Virus record (IMG/VR): IMGVR_UViG_3300021963_009993
Span: 62,001-126,000 of that record
DNA: 64,000 nt
Strand: one strand, 5' to 3'
From: a virus
Below, one piece after another: positions 1 to 7,677 of this stretch. The position numbers and the translations under genes were made by a program. How positions within the stretch are numbered: the first letter of the stretch is position 1; each line of letters opens with the position of its first letter. The notes under the pieces are model-generated. The model saw only the letters and a list, made by a program, of their open reading frames with translations, did not search any database and was not told where the DNA came from.

Positions 1-455
1 TTGGATACAAGGATTTTGACATAGTGGAAACTGGGATCAATTCAAAAATGTCTGAATTTCATGCAGCTATGGGTTTATGTTGTTTGAAACATATAGATGA
101 AATAATAACCAAGCGAAAAACCATATCTGACTATTACGATTTGCATTTTAAAAATAGTTTTGAAAATAATTCATTTAAAAAACCGGAACATAATTTGAAT
201 TGTACAAAAAACTATTCTTATTATCCATTAATATTTAATGACGAAGAATGTTTGACACGAATATTGAAAGAAATGAATGGAAGAAACATATATCCAAGGA
301 GATATTTTAATCCTTCTTTGGATGAAATTTTTGGAAATGATATTTGTCCTATTTCCAGATCAACATGCAAAAGAATAGTTTGCTTGCCACTTTACTATGA
401 TCTTGATTATGAGACATGCGATAATATAATAAATATTATAAATAAAAATCTATAA
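1..455 (+). CDS. DegT/DnrJ/EryC1/StrS-family sugar aminotransferase, C-terminal part (5' end outside window)
   Basis: The reading frame is open to the left edge, so the gene starts upstream; a GTG at 24 is internal, not the start. The visible part carries the family signature KMSEFHAAMGL followed by a helix of the HIDEIITKRK type and, near the end, a NIYPRRYF and CLPLYYDL pair typical of the C-terminal domain of PLP-dependent sugar aminotransferases. These enzymes transfer an amino group to a nucleotide-linked 4-keto or 3-keto sugar. The catalytic lysine lies in the missing half. The gene converges on the methyltransferase gene, overlapping its end by 6 bases. Together with the NeuD/PglD-like acyltransferase at 2244 it suggests synthesis of an N-acylated amino sugar. 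Family assignment is firm; substrate unknown. Confidence 0.88.
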   Translation, partial: GYKDFDIVETGINSKMSEFHAAMGLCCLKHIDEIITKRKTISDYYDLHFKNSFENNSFKKPEHNLNCTKNYSYYPLIFNDEECLTRILKEMNGRNIYPRRYFNPSLDEIFGNDICPISRSTCKRIVCLPLYYDLDYETCDNIINIINKNL

Positions 456-1073
456 TTTTCTTATTCCTTTTCTGTATCCATCAATTATTACTTGGCAATA
501 TCCATCGAAAATTTCAATAAAATAATCTATGGATATCTTAGGTCTTAAAGTTGGTTTGAAATGCATATTCCAAAGATAATCATCAAAAATCATAATTCCA
601 TTTTTTTTAAGAAGCTGCCATGACATTACTGCATCCATAAGTACATATGGTGCCACATGATTGCCATCTACATAAATCATATCATATTTTTTATTTTCAC
701 AAATTAATTGAGGTAAAATAACATTTGAAAGTCCTTGTTTTACTATTACTTTATTTGATTTACCTGTTTGTTCGATATTGTGCAAAAATGTATTTTTTAT
801 TTTTTTTGTTCCGAATTTCCATTCTACATTTTCTTTATCATATGATTCTAAACTATCTTCTTTCTGAGAGTAATCAAGCCAAGGATCAACACATGTTATA
901 GTAGACTTTTCATTTAGTAGTAAATTTTCAATAAACCAAATCGTACTTTTACCTTCAAAACATCCTATTTCAAGTATATGAAATTCTTCTTTTTCATTTA
1001 TATTTGAATATTTCATTATTTCTAAAGCACTATCATGACTCCCAAACCAATCTGCTGTAAAAGTATAGGTCAT
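450..1073 (-). CDS. class I SAM-dependent methyltransferase
   Basis: A 207-residue protein with a Rossmann-type methyltransferase core. Motif I is HILEIGCFEGKST (about residues 32-44), the acidic end of strand 2 is CVDPW, and the later strands show YDMIYVDGNH and GIMIFDDYLW. This is the pattern of the Methyltransf_24 type often found in sugar or cell-surface modification clusters. It is the last gene of the minus-strand run that begins at 4580; a GAGG Shine-Dalgarno sits just before the ATG. Substrate cannot be read from the sequence; a sugar hydroxyl is the likely target given the neighbours. Confidence 0.8.
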   Translation of the reverse strand: MTYTFTADWFGSHDSALEIMKYSNINEKEEFHILEIGCFEGKSTIWFIENLLLNEKSTITCVDPWLDYSQKEDSLESYDKENVEWKFGTKKIKNTFLHNIEQTGKSNKVIVKQGLSNVILPQLICENKKYDMIYVDGNHVAPYVLMDAVMSWQLLKKNGIMIFDDYLWNMHFKPTLRPKISIDYFIEIFDGYCQVIIDGYRKGIRKL

Positions 1074-1081
1074 TTCTACCT

Positions 1082-2257
1082 CTATTTAAGGAAATCTTCT
1101 TCATACCATGAGTTATTAAGTATAGTTACTTTTTCTTGAAAATTTTTGTTCTCAATAGCCAATTTTATTTTTTCTAAATTTCTTCCTAGCTTATAATCTC
1201 CTTTTCCAATTCCAACAGATGCTTTAATTCTTGAAAAAGGTATTTTCTCATACCAATGATATGTCTCTGATACCAAATTGCATTTGTTGCAATAATATCT
1301 GATAATTCCATGTTGTTTGTCTAATTTTGGATTATTAATCTTACTTATGTAATCGTCGTATTTTGTTACAGATAATTGTTGGTATTGACCTTCTTTTATT
1401 TTATCGACAACATAATTTGTATGTTGCAGATCATTGAAGCCACCTTGATTATGACAACAATTTAGATGCTTTTGGTTGACATTATAATCGATAGGTATGT
1501 TTGAGGTTCCAAAATAATTACCTTTTTGATGCATGGTACGAAACATAACATTTTCTATTTTTGGAACATTGAATGGTTTGTTTTTTAACTTATAAAAATT
1601 CTCTAATCTTCTTTCCAAATCCAAATCAGCATAATGTTTAGTGTTTGTTGCTAGTTCATCGATACCATTAATTTCTATAAGCAAGTTTTTTGAAATGCAC
1701 CAATGTCCCCATATCCCTTCGGGAGGATTTTTAATACTTGTTTTTTCTTTTAATTCAGGCATCATACCTGTTTGAAGCATTTTTTGTGCTTGATCAAACT
1801 GTATTATTTTTTCATAGTTATTAATATTGTATGTAATTAAATCTTCTTCTTTAGGTATGCAAAGCTGCCATTTCAAACCAATATAATCATATTGGTGGAA
1901 TGAATTTAATACATCTAGAATATTTCTATTTACAAATCTCCAGTCTTGAAAAGTGATTATTGTTTCTGAGCTTGCCATCAAAATTCCATGATTTAATATT
2001 GCATAATCGAATGATTTTGGAACTTTTGTATTTGGCACATATGGAAAATGAATTATATTATATTTTTGTTTTTTGGCATATTCTGATAACCATTTTCTTT
2101 TAGAGTAATGTGGGTCTGGTATTATTACTTCAAAAGAATGACTGGTTATAAATGACAAATTATTTAATTGACTTTTCATAAGCCAGTCGTCTTCCATGCA
2201 ATAAAATGGTGCCATAATAAAACTGTATTTTGGCTTTGAAACTTCATGGCAAATCAT
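1082..2257 (-). CDS. glycosyltransferase-like protein (GT-A fold, probable)
   Basis: 391 residues. The N-terminal half alternates short hydrophobic strands (YSFIMAPFYC, FEVIIPDP, ETIITFQDWRFV) as in GT-A glycosyltransferases. Around residues 181-216 it has GIWGHWCISKN followed by HYADLDLERRLENF, resembling the acceptor/catalytic region (W-G-x ... D-x-D-L..R) of galactosyltransferase-type GT2/GT27 enzymes. A CxxC pair near residue 320 may bind zinc. The start overlaps the end of the upstream acyltransferase by 14 bases, so the two are translationally coupled. Transfer of a sugar to a surface or virion glycan is inferred from fold and context; family number and donor unknown. Confidence 0.55.
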   Translation of the reverse strand: MICHEVSKPKYSFIMAPFYCMEDDWLMKSQLNNLSFITSHSFEVIIPDPHYSKRKWLSEYAKKQKYNIIHFPYVPNTKVPKSFDYAILNHGILMASSETIITFQDWRFVNRNILDVLNSFHQYDYIGLKWQLCIPKEEDLITYNINNYEKIIQFDQAQKMLQTGMMPELKEKTSIKNPPEGIWGHWCISKNLLIEINGIDELATNTKHYADLDLERRLENFYKLKNKPFNVPKIENVMFRTMHQKGNYFGTSNIPIDYNVNQKHLNCCHNQGGFNDLQHTNYVVDKIKEGQYQQLSVTKYDDYISKINNPKLDKQHGIIRYYCNKCNLVSETYHWYEKIPFSRIKASVGIGKGDYKLGRNLEKIKLAIENKNFQEKVTILNNSWYEEDFLK

Positions 2258-2834
2258 AATTTTTTATTCTCCTACATGGGCAACCTACATATATTCCACT
2301 CTCAGTAATGTTTTTAACAGCACATGAATTCATACCAAGAAAAACATCATTTTCTGTTTCTACTTTTTCTTTAATTGCAGAGTTGTTACCAATGTAGTTA
2401 TTGTTTCCTATTTTGCAATTGCCAGAGACAATAGAACCGGGCATCATACTCAAAAAATTACCACAAACAGAATCGTGTCCTATTTGAGAAACCCTACTTA
2501 AGAGCGAATGTTCACCAATAGAAACATTATTTGTTATGATGCAGTATGGGCCTATGTAGCTACCTTTTCCTATTGTGGAACCCTTGGAAATAATTGCAGT
2601 TGGATGAATATAAGTAAAGAATTCAAAATGTTGAATTTTATTAGCTATTTTTTCTCTAAGCTTTGAATCGCCTAGTCCTATTAAAATTTGATATTCTTTT
2701 GGACTAATGTCTTTTAAAGTCAAATTATCTTTTGTTTTATATTCTTCATCAACGATGAAAACACAATCTATTTGCATTACACTTGCTATTTCTTTTGCAT
2801 GGCCTCCACTACCAAATATTGCATACTTTTTCAT
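2244..2834 (-). CDS. NeuD/PglD-family sugar O/N-acyltransferase (left-handed beta-helix)
   Basis: 196 residues. The N-terminus has the nucleotide-sugar-binding signature FGSGGHAKEI (7-16) of the PglD_N/NeuD domain. Residues about 78-180 are hexapeptide repeats (IHPTAIISKGSTIGKGSYIG, then I-G-N-N-N-Y-I-G), which build a left-handed beta-helix. H120 in SQIGHDSVCG sits where the catalytic histidine of PglD lies. Family members acetylate UDP-4-amino sugars or sialic acids with acetyl-CoA. The ATG overlaps the stop of the sulfotransferase gene (ATGA). A DegT aminotransferase at the window edge would supply an amino sugar for such an enzyme. Confidence 0.85.
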   Translation of the reverse strand: MKKYAIFGSGGHAKEIASVMQIDCVFIVDEEYKTKDNLTLKDISPKEYQILIGLGDSKLREKIANKIQHFEFFTYIHPTAIISKGSTIGKGSYIGPYCIITNNVSIGEHSLLSRVSQIGHDSVCGNFLSMMPGSIVSGNCKIGNNNYIGNNSAIKEKVETENDVFLGMNSCAVKNITESGIYVGCPCRRIKNYDLP

Positions 2835-3439
2835 AATTTTAAATCATACCCCAAAAGTTTAAAATCCAAGTAATAAATGTCTGCTACTTTTTGCTTCAAC
2901 TTTCTGTCGTAATAAGCCTCATAGAAATCATGAGTTGATTTGTTTTTGAATTCATTTGTATTTTTTATGTTAAATTTTTCTTCAATCATATCAAAACAAT
3001 CTTTAATATTTTCAAATTTAAATATATTCACATTAGAAAGAATGAAATTTGATTGAGGAATAAAATGGCTTTTTATGGAATGCTTCTCGCCCATTATTTT
3101 ATCAAAATTTTTATATAAGAAATCAATGTATTCATCAAATTTTAATTGACTGCAATCTACGATTCTTATATCATTTGATTCTTTTTTGAAGAAGTATTCA
3201 GATACCAATCTATCATATGGATTTCTAACTATTGCAAATTTATAAAACAACTCATATCGTTTTTCATTTTTCAATTTTACCATGTGGGCAGTAGCATGAT
3301 CCCATTCGATGTTGCCATCATTTTCATACAAAGCATCAGTCTTTTTGTACTTTTTAACATTAAACATATGGTTAATAGTAGTACCAGCTGTTTTTGGTAT
3401 GTGTATGAATATACAACTATTATCAAAAAAAACAGGCAT
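2831..3439 (-). CDS. sulfotransferase family protein (PAPS-dependent)
   Basis: 202 residues. The 5'-phosphosulfate-binding loop is HIPKTAGTTI (13-22), preceded by the strand CIFI. The 3'-phosphate-binding motif is IVRNPYDRLVSEYFF (70-84). Both are diagnostic for the sulfotransferase family 2/carbohydrate sulfotransferase group. The enzyme would move sulfate from PAPS to a sugar or other hydroxyl. It is short for the family but both cofactor motifs are intact. An AAAGG Shine-Dalgarno lies in the stop region of the preceding GH130-like gene, and its stop overlaps the next start, so it belongs to the same operon. Confidence 0.85.
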   Translation of the reverse strand: MPVFFDNSCIFIHIPKTAGTTINHMFNVKKYKKTDALYENDGNIEWDHATAHMVKLKNEKRYELFYKFAIVRNPYDRLVSEYFFKKESNDIRIVDCSQLKFDEYIDFLYKNFDKIMGEKHSIKSHFIPQSNFILSNVNIFKFENIKDCFDMIEEKFNIKNTNEFKNKSTHDFYEAYYDRKLKQKVADIYYLDFKLLGYDLKL

Positions 3440-3440
3440 T

Positions 3441-4580
3441 TCAAACCTTTTCTGTGGTATTTAAAAGATTTTCAATATCTGTTTCCATAATTTTTACAGC
3501 AGAATCATTATCTCCATAACTTATGATTATCTTGTCTTTATTTTCATCATAGATCATTCCACAAGGAAAATTGCAAAGTATTTCACCATGTTTTCTGTAG
3601 TGTGGTTCTGTTGCTGCTTCAGCTGGCAAATATGTTCTTGTTGGAAATCTTAAAACCTTAAACGGTGGTTTTCCTTCAAAAACATAACATCCATTATCAT
3701 AGAAAAAAGTATTTTCTATTATTTGAGCCGTATGAAATGTATTTAAGAAATTTCCATCCTTCATTCTTATGGGGTTTGTATTGCCTCTGAAGAACTCTTT
3801 CATAAACCAATTGCTTTGCCAAGGTGCTTTGGATACCAATTCTATTGCTTCATCTTCAAAATCATTCATTTTCCATATTTTTTGTGAATTTATTTCACTT
3901 ATAAAATGCACCTTGTCTTCATACAAAAAAGGAACCCAGTTTTTTTGTCTTGAACCAATATTTTCTGGGGATATTCTAAATTGATCACCAAGAAAAAATT
4001 CCTCTTTATCAGCATCCATTATTATTCTGCCAGCAATATATTCTTTAGTATGATTTCCAAAATGATGCGAGTAAATCAAAAGTAGCTTATTTTCTACTGT
4101 CCAAATTAATCTTGGATCTGTGGTATCTCTCATTTCAAAATCAAAAAAAGATGTGTCTATCGGTTTATATTTTTCATTTAAAAAACAACCTTGGAATGTT
4201 TGTTCTGTGTTTCTATAAACACATATTATTTTATCTGATTTCTTGGATTTTACTATTGCACCGTTGAAACAACCTTCTTGTTTTAAATCGAGTCTATAAA
4301 AATTAGCTCCAACTGTTGTGATAAGATTCTTGGCAGGTCTAAGATTTAATTTTAATTCAAGATTGCTTGGAGTATTAATATAGAATTTTTGGAAATTAAT
4401 ATTTTTGTTAGTAGTTCTTTTTTTATCTATTCTTACAATTTTATCTTCATTTTCAGGAATAAAAGTTTCTTGATTTGGTTTTACAACAACATTTCTCTGA
4501 TTTCTTATATAAATCTGCATGTTTTTATTGTTGTTTGTGTCTTGTAGGTTTACAAAACCACCAGTTCTTCTTCTATACAT
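3441..4580 (-). CDS. GH130/GH43-like five-bladed beta-propeller protein
   Basis: 379 residues, first gene of the minus-strand glycan operon. After a basic N-terminus of about 85 residues, the rest looks like a five-bladed propeller of the beta-mannoside phosphorylase (GH130) type: FNGAIVKSKKSDKIICVYR, the blade motif TTDPRLIW (153-160), QKNWVPFLYEDKVHFI (about 210-225) and a final blade IISYGDNDSAVKIMETD. GH130 enzymes phosphorolyse or hydrolyse mannosides; related propellers include inactive sugar-binding forms. Whether this one is catalytic cannot be decided here. The upstream region (4581-4697) is AT-rich and divergent with the gene at 4698. Confidence 0.6.
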   Translation of the reverse strand: MYRRRTGGFVNLQDTNNNKNMQIYIRNQRNVVVKPNQETFIPENEDKIVRIDKKRTTNKNINFQKFYINTPSNLELKLNLRPAKNLITTVGANFYRLDLKQEGCFNGAIVKSKKSDKIICVYRNTEQTFQGCFLNEKYKPIDTSFFDFEMRDTTDPRLIWTVENKLLLIYSHHFGNHTKEYIAGRIIMDADKEEFFLGDQFRISPENIGSRQKNWVPFLYEDKVHFISEINSQKIWKMNDFEDEAIELVSKAPWQSNWFMKEFFRGNTNPIRMKDGNFLNTFHTAQIIENTFFYDNGCYVFEGKPPFKVLRFPTRTYLPAEAATEPHYRKHGEILCNFPCGMIYDENKDKIIISYGDNDSAVKIMETDIENLLNTTEKV

Positions 4581-4697
4581 ATTACATCTCTTATTTTTAA
4601 TTGTGTTGTGATATTCATTATATAATATAAAATAGTTTTTATATATAATTTTAAATCAGGAAAAAGAGAGAATGTTGAATTTTTTAAAAGGAATACT
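4581..4697. promoter_or_regulatory. divergent AT-rich intergenic region, probable promoters
   Basis: This 117-base gap separates the start of the minus-strand glycan operon from the plus-strand gene at 4698. It is almost pure A/T and contains TATAAT-like stretches (for example near 4620-4630) that could serve as -10 boxes on either strand. No -35 box could be set with confidence, so individual promoters are not called. Confidence 0.3.
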
Positions 4698-4919
4698 ATG
4701 ATTCAGCTAAATCCTCCTATTCCATTAGAGACACCGAAGGGAAGTGGTTTTGCTCACTTCTTGATTGATTATTCCCAAGAACATCATCTGGCATGGGTAG
4801 TTTTTATCAATGAAACTGGGGAGTGTTGGACATTCCAAAACCCAGAAATAAGAATGAGTCCTAACAGAACATTGAATCGTTATTCTGTTTCACCATTCAA
4901 AAATTTAGATGCCAAATAA
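4698..4919 (+). CDS. conserved small phage protein of unknown function
   Basis: 73 residues with no transmembrane segment. It opens with PPIPLETPKGSGFAHFLIDYSQEHHLAWVVFINETGECWTF, given here only in part: the pattern PIPLxTPKGxGxAHFLIDY and the strand-turn-strand WVVFIxETGECWTF resemble a small phage family seen in T4-like myophages, whose role is unknown to me. A good AAAAGGA Shine-Dalgarno precedes the ATG. The 3' end converges on, and overlaps by 15 bases, the minus-strand gene at 4905. Confidence 0.65.
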   Translation: MIQLNPPIPLETPKGSGFAHFLIDYSQEHHLAWVVFINETGECWTFQNPEIRMSPNRTLNRYSVSPFKNLDAK

Positions 4920-5144
4920 TTTGTCTATATTCCATTTCATACTTTTTCCAAATCCATCATGAAGTGAAAATACAACTTGTTTATTTGTAATGGTATTTTT
5001 TATGATTAATTCTTTGTCAGTTGTCTTCATTCCATACTCGAACTGTTTGATACCATTTTCTTTTAAATATTTTTCAATATTCTCTTCTAAATTTGACATA
5101 AGTACATTTTCTTGAAAGTCTAACCAATCAACAAATTTTTTCAT
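4905..5144 (-). CDS. small protein with capsid-targeting-like N-terminus
   Basis: 79 residues, function not recognised. The N-terminus MKKFVDWLDFQE has aromatic residues at 4 and 7, an aliphatic residue at 8 and a glutamate at 12, matching the pattern seen in at least six other proteins of this window and resembling the T4 internal-protein targeting sequence. The start overlaps the stop of the preceding membrane protein by 4 bases (ATGA) and has a GAGG Shine-Dalgarno, so it is the last gene of a three-gene minus operon (5697 to 4905). Confidence 0.65.
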   Translation of the reverse strand: MKKFVDWLDFQENVLMSNLEENIEKYLKENGIKQFEYGMKTTDKELIIKNTITNKQVVFSLHDGFGKSMKWNIDKLFGI

Positions 5145-5401
5145 TTTTTTTCCTCATGGTTAACAGTAAGTGCTGTGATTAAGCCAGCAACAAGAAACCC
5201 ACTCATCATTGATGTTTTGCATGCTGTGTTGACAATTTCTTGTGGGCAGAAACAAATAGCCAAAGAACAGCTTAAGACAGAAAGAACTCTTTTATATTTC
5301 TTGTGTTTTCTGGTCAGGCATCCTACTAGGACACCCAATCCCATGCCTAAAGCATAACAGCAAAACAATACAATTATTACAACTATGGCAAGACTTTCCA
5401 C
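5141..5401 (-). CDS. small membrane protein (two helices)
   Basis: 86 residues starting at a GTG; the Shine-Dalgarno AAAAGG lies in the last codons of the upstream gene. Two hydrophobic segments are visible: residues 4-27 (a V/I/L/G-rich helix with a GLGVLVG end) and about 59-76 (MSGFLVAGLITALTV), separated by a short basic loop with several cysteines (CLTRKHKKYKR). It is probably an inner-membrane protein. No family recognised. It sits between two genes with capsid-targeting-like N-termini. Confidence 0.6.
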   Translation of the reverse strand: MESLAIVVIIVLFCCYALGMGLGVLVGCLTRKHKKYKRVLSVLSCSLAICFCPQEIVNTACKTSMMSGFLVAGLITALTVNHEEKK

Positions 5402-5403
5402 GC

Positions 5404-5697
5404 TTAAACCTTTTCAAAAATATAAGTTGTTCCTTGATCGTTTATTGAAATCCATAATATTTCTTTATTGTTTTCATTCATAGATTTGCCAGCAGACATT
5501 TCAGAAATGCCAGCAAATTGATGTTTGAAATTTTCAGGAACAATTTTCAATGCGTATTTCAAATCCAACAGATCACTATTTTCCTTAAGGTCTGGTATGT
5601 TTTCTGTGTCGTAGGTTCCAACAAATTCATAACCACTTGTATTTTCTATACCTTGGGCTGTGTTTCTGAAGCTCATCCATTCATTAAATTTTTGCAT
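5404..5697 (-). CDS. hypothetical protein with capsid-targeting-like N-terminus
   Basis: 97 residues when started at the ATG at 5697, which has a GAGGTG Shine-Dalgarno; the longer frame up to 5811 would run into the divergent gene's leader and encodes an unlikely hydrophobic extension. The N-terminus MQKFNEWMSFRN follows the same aromatic-4/aromatic-7 pattern as neighbouring genes but lacks the glutamate. The remainder (VGTYDTENIPDLKE ... ILWISINDQGTTYIFEK) is not recognised. First gene of a three-gene minus-strand operon. Confidence 0.6.
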   Translation of the reverse strand: MQKFNEWMSFRNTAQGIENTSGYEFVGTYDTENIPDLKENSDLLDLKYALKIVPENFKHQFAGISEMSAGKSMNENNKEILWISINDQGTTYIFEKV

Positions 5698-5758
5698 ATA
5701 CACCTCAAAAATATATATTTTAACTAACTTAAAAATACTAAACCCAAAGGAGAATATT

Positions 5759-6004
5759 ATGGCAGAAGGTTTGAAGGGCAATGTCATCAAGGCTAAAAGA
5801 ATTGCTGACATGCAGAAAGTTTTAAATAAGCTGGCACATCCAAAGGCTGCTGCAAGCTACAATCATGTAAGAGTACAGGTTGATGGAAACAAGGAAATCC
5901 ATCTTCTTTTTACTGACGCAGAAGTAAAAAGGGCTATGGAAAGGGCACAAAAGAATCCAGAAGATTGTCCTAAAGTTTCAATCTTCCGTGATATTTTCGA
6001 TTGA
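5759..6004 (+). CDS. conserved small phage protein of unknown function
   Basis: 81 residues. The ATG at 5759 is chosen over upstream in-frame codons because AAAGGAG stands directly before it. The protein is charged and mostly helical: AKRIADMQKVLNKLAHPKAAASYNHVRVQVDGNKEIHLLFTD is a helix followed by a beta hairpin, then an E/R/K-rich helix. No function recognised. The last 27 bases overlap, tail to tail, the small DUF5522-like gene on the other strand. Confidence 0.65.
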   Translation: MAEGLKGNVIKAKRIADMQKVLNKLAHPKAAASYNHVRVQVDGNKEIHLLFTDAEVKRAMERAQKNPEDCPKVSIFRDIFD

Positions 6005-6133
6005 TTGTTTGTAGGGACAGTTTCTACATCCGTTCTCACAGCAAAAACCTCTTTCCAACAAGAACTTTGCTGTGAGAACAAATTTTCCATTTTCCATAAT
6101 ATAATCAATTCCTTCTATAAGTTTGTTATTCAT
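5978..6133 (-). CDS. DUF5522-like small cysteine protein
   Basis: A 51-residue gene: ATG at 6133 and TGA at 5978-5980. The protein begins MNNKLIEGIDYIMENGKFVL, continues TAKFLLERGFCCENGCRNCPY and ends KQSIENITED. The block TAxxLLERGxCCxxGCRxCPY is the hallmark of the DUF5522 family of small bacterial and phage proteins with four clustered cysteines, presumably metal-binding. No clear Shine-Dalgarno. It overlaps the end of the convergent gene at 5759. The identification rests on the cysteine block; the role is unknown. Confidence 0.72.
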   Translation of the reverse strand: MNNKLIEGIDYIMENGKFVLTAKFLLERGFCCENGCRNCPYKQSIENITED

Positions 6134-6151
6134 AGTTGTATATAAATTACA

Positions 6152-6700
6152 ATGATCTCATTTTCACAGTTTTTGAAAGAATACGGTTTCACAGACATGG
6201 TTCAATTCATGTCGCAAGAAGATGTTTCTTTACCTGAAATATTTGATGAATTGAAATTATCCAAGAGTGATCTGCCTAAAGTCGTTCAGACTGGTGCTGA
6301 TTATGCAGCTGCTTTTGATAAGTTTGTTGGCATCAAAAAGACAATATTTCTTCTTGCACCAACTTTAAAAACTAAGATTAGTTTGTTGAATGATCTTTAT
6401 CTTCTGTCAAGACATCCTAAGAAAATAAAGAATTACAAAGCGGTTTTGGAAGATATTATTGAACTTAGCAAGTTATTGGCGATGAATCCATTGGCAGCAA
6501 CAAGCATTGCAGCTTCCGCAGCTATGATGATAGGTACAAAAAATCCAGAGGCATATGCTGTGGCAACAAAACTATTGAGTTCAGCTTATTTCTATGCTGA
6601 AACAATATTAAAAGCCTTGCAAAATAGCAAATCAGAAAAGATTGCCGAATTAGCAATGAAGGCAAAGATATTATTGCCAAAATCAGAAATCAAGCATTAA
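6152..6700 (+). CDS. hypothetical protein with capsid-targeting-like N-terminus (candidate internal head protein)
   Basis: 182 residues, helical and alanine/lysine-rich, not recognised. MISFSQFLKEYGF has F4, F7, L8 and E10, matching position for position the T4 IPIII-type capsid-targeting sequence, with an L-K-E that would fit gp21-type cleavage. The middle (AMNPLAATSIAASAAMMIG, about residues 111-130) is hydrophobic and might insert in a membrane. No Shine-Dalgarno is seen; the ATG follows TATATAAATTACA, which resembles a late-promoter box. It converges with the gene at 6697 (4-base overlap). Confidence 0.65.
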   Translation: MISFSQFLKEYGFTDMVQFMSQEDVSLPEIFDELKLSKSDLPKVVQTGADYAAAFDKFVGIKKTIFLLAPTLKTKISLLNDLYLLSRHPKKIKNYKAVLEDIIELSKLLAMNPLAATSIAASAAMMIGTKNPEAYAVATKLLSSAYFYAETILKALQNSKSEKIAELAMKAKILLPKSEIKH

Positions 6701-7302
6701 TTTTTAGGAAACATTTCTGGGATTTTTTGTTTAATCAAATTCTCGTTTTTTGTGTACCAGTCAATAAATTCCTTTTCCGCTCTTTCTGGGCCAGCTTCAC
6801 CTAATTTTGCATTTGGATCTTTTAATTGTTGAAATTCTTTTTCATGAGTTGCTTCATGAACTATTGTGCTGGCTATTTGAACTATAGTCCATGTCTTATC
6901 ACCAAGCTCTCTGACAAATCTTGGAACATTAACCTGAATGGTTACTGAAGGTATTAGTTCAGCTAGATTGATGTTGGGGAATTTGTCCTTGATTACAGCG
7001 TTTGGCAATGTGTCAATTGAGTGCTGGTCAAATTTAGCTTGATTGAAAATTAACTTGGCTTTCGGGCCAACTACTTTTCTGTTTTGTGAAGAAGAATATA
7101 AACCATATGCTACAGGACCACCTGACAGAGGGACGATAGTGTTGATGTCTCTAAGTAAATCCTTGCCAGTCATCTTGTCATAAAGTTGCACAAGTTTAAC
7201 TGCAAGTCCCACTTTACTGTATGCTGGTGTAACTTTGCTGAAATCAACTTCTTCTGTTCCAACTGTGTTTACTTCACTCAACCATTTTTTAAAAGTTTTC
7301 AT
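6697..7302 (-). CDS. putative zinc metallopeptidase with capsid-targeting-like N-terminus
   Basis: 201 residues from the ATG at 7302; the longer frame to 7569 overlaps the gene at 7358 and is rejected. MKTFKKWLSEV matches the T4 IPIII targeting peptide pattern (aromatic 4, aromatic 7, L8, E10). Around residue 150 lies IVHEATHEKEF, an HExxH zinc-peptidase motif, followed by glutamates (AGPERAEKEFIDWY) that could supply the third ligand. The middle has a glycine-rich PLSGGPVAYGLYSSS. No named family recognised. If packaged in the head it could act on host proteins on injection, or on phage proteins during assembly; both are inference. Confidence 0.65.
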   Translation of the reverse strand: MKTFKKWLSEVNTVGTEEVDFSKVTPAYSKVGLAVKLVQLYDKMTGKDLLRDINTIVPLSGGPVAYGLYSSSQNRKVVGPKAKLIFNQAKFDQHSIDTLPNAVIKDKFPNINLAELIPSVTIQVNVPRFVRELGDKTWTIVQIASTIVHEATHEKEFQQLKDPNAKLGEAGPERAEKEFIDWYTKNENLIKQKIPEMFPKN

Positions 7303-7357
7303 TTTGCAATTTCCAAAAGTTTGACATTTATATATATTGTTGAAAAAGGAGAATGTT

Positions 7358-7591
7358 ATGCTCTGGGACAAAATAGAAGCTGCAAAAACAATAATTTCAA
7401 ATTCTTCAATGAGTGAATATGAGCAAGAGATGCTTCTGACTATAGTTGCTGATTTCACGGAATTGGTTAAGTTACAAATGAAAACAGCCAATGAAGCAAA
7501 GATAACAGAAGGCATGAGTGCAAGTTTAAAATCTTGCATTTTTGAAGGTTCCGCTTTGATAGCAAGCAAGAATGTGTATACAACAGAATAA
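7358..7591 (+). CDS. small hypothetical protein
   Basis: 77 residues from the ATG at 7358, which has AAGGAG at the right spacing. The sequence is helical (LWDKIEAAKTIISNSSMSEYEQEMLLTIV shows heptad-like hydrophobics, shown only in part here) with no cysteine, membrane segment or known motif. It runs divergently from the putative metallopeptidase at 6697. No function can be offered. Confidence 0.55.
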   Translation: MLWDKIEAAKTIISNSSMSEYEQEMLLTIVADFTELVKLQMKTANEAKITEGMSASLKSCIFEGSALIASKNVYTTE

Positions 7592-7677
7592 TTTTTTTAA
7601 AAATTTTTAAAGAATATAATATAATAATGTTTTCACAATTCAATTCATTTTATAAATGAAAAAGAAGGACAATAGAA

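Noticed and set aside
5698-5811. N-terminal extension of the 5404 gene up to 5811
   Set aside because: It would cover the divergent gene's leader; the ATG at 5697 has a good GAGGTG and fits the shared N-terminal pattern.
5863-6108. Longer minus-strand ORF over 5863-6108
   Set aside because: A different frame here gives a 51-residue DUF5522-like protein with a convincing cysteine block, and the long ORF is a shadow.
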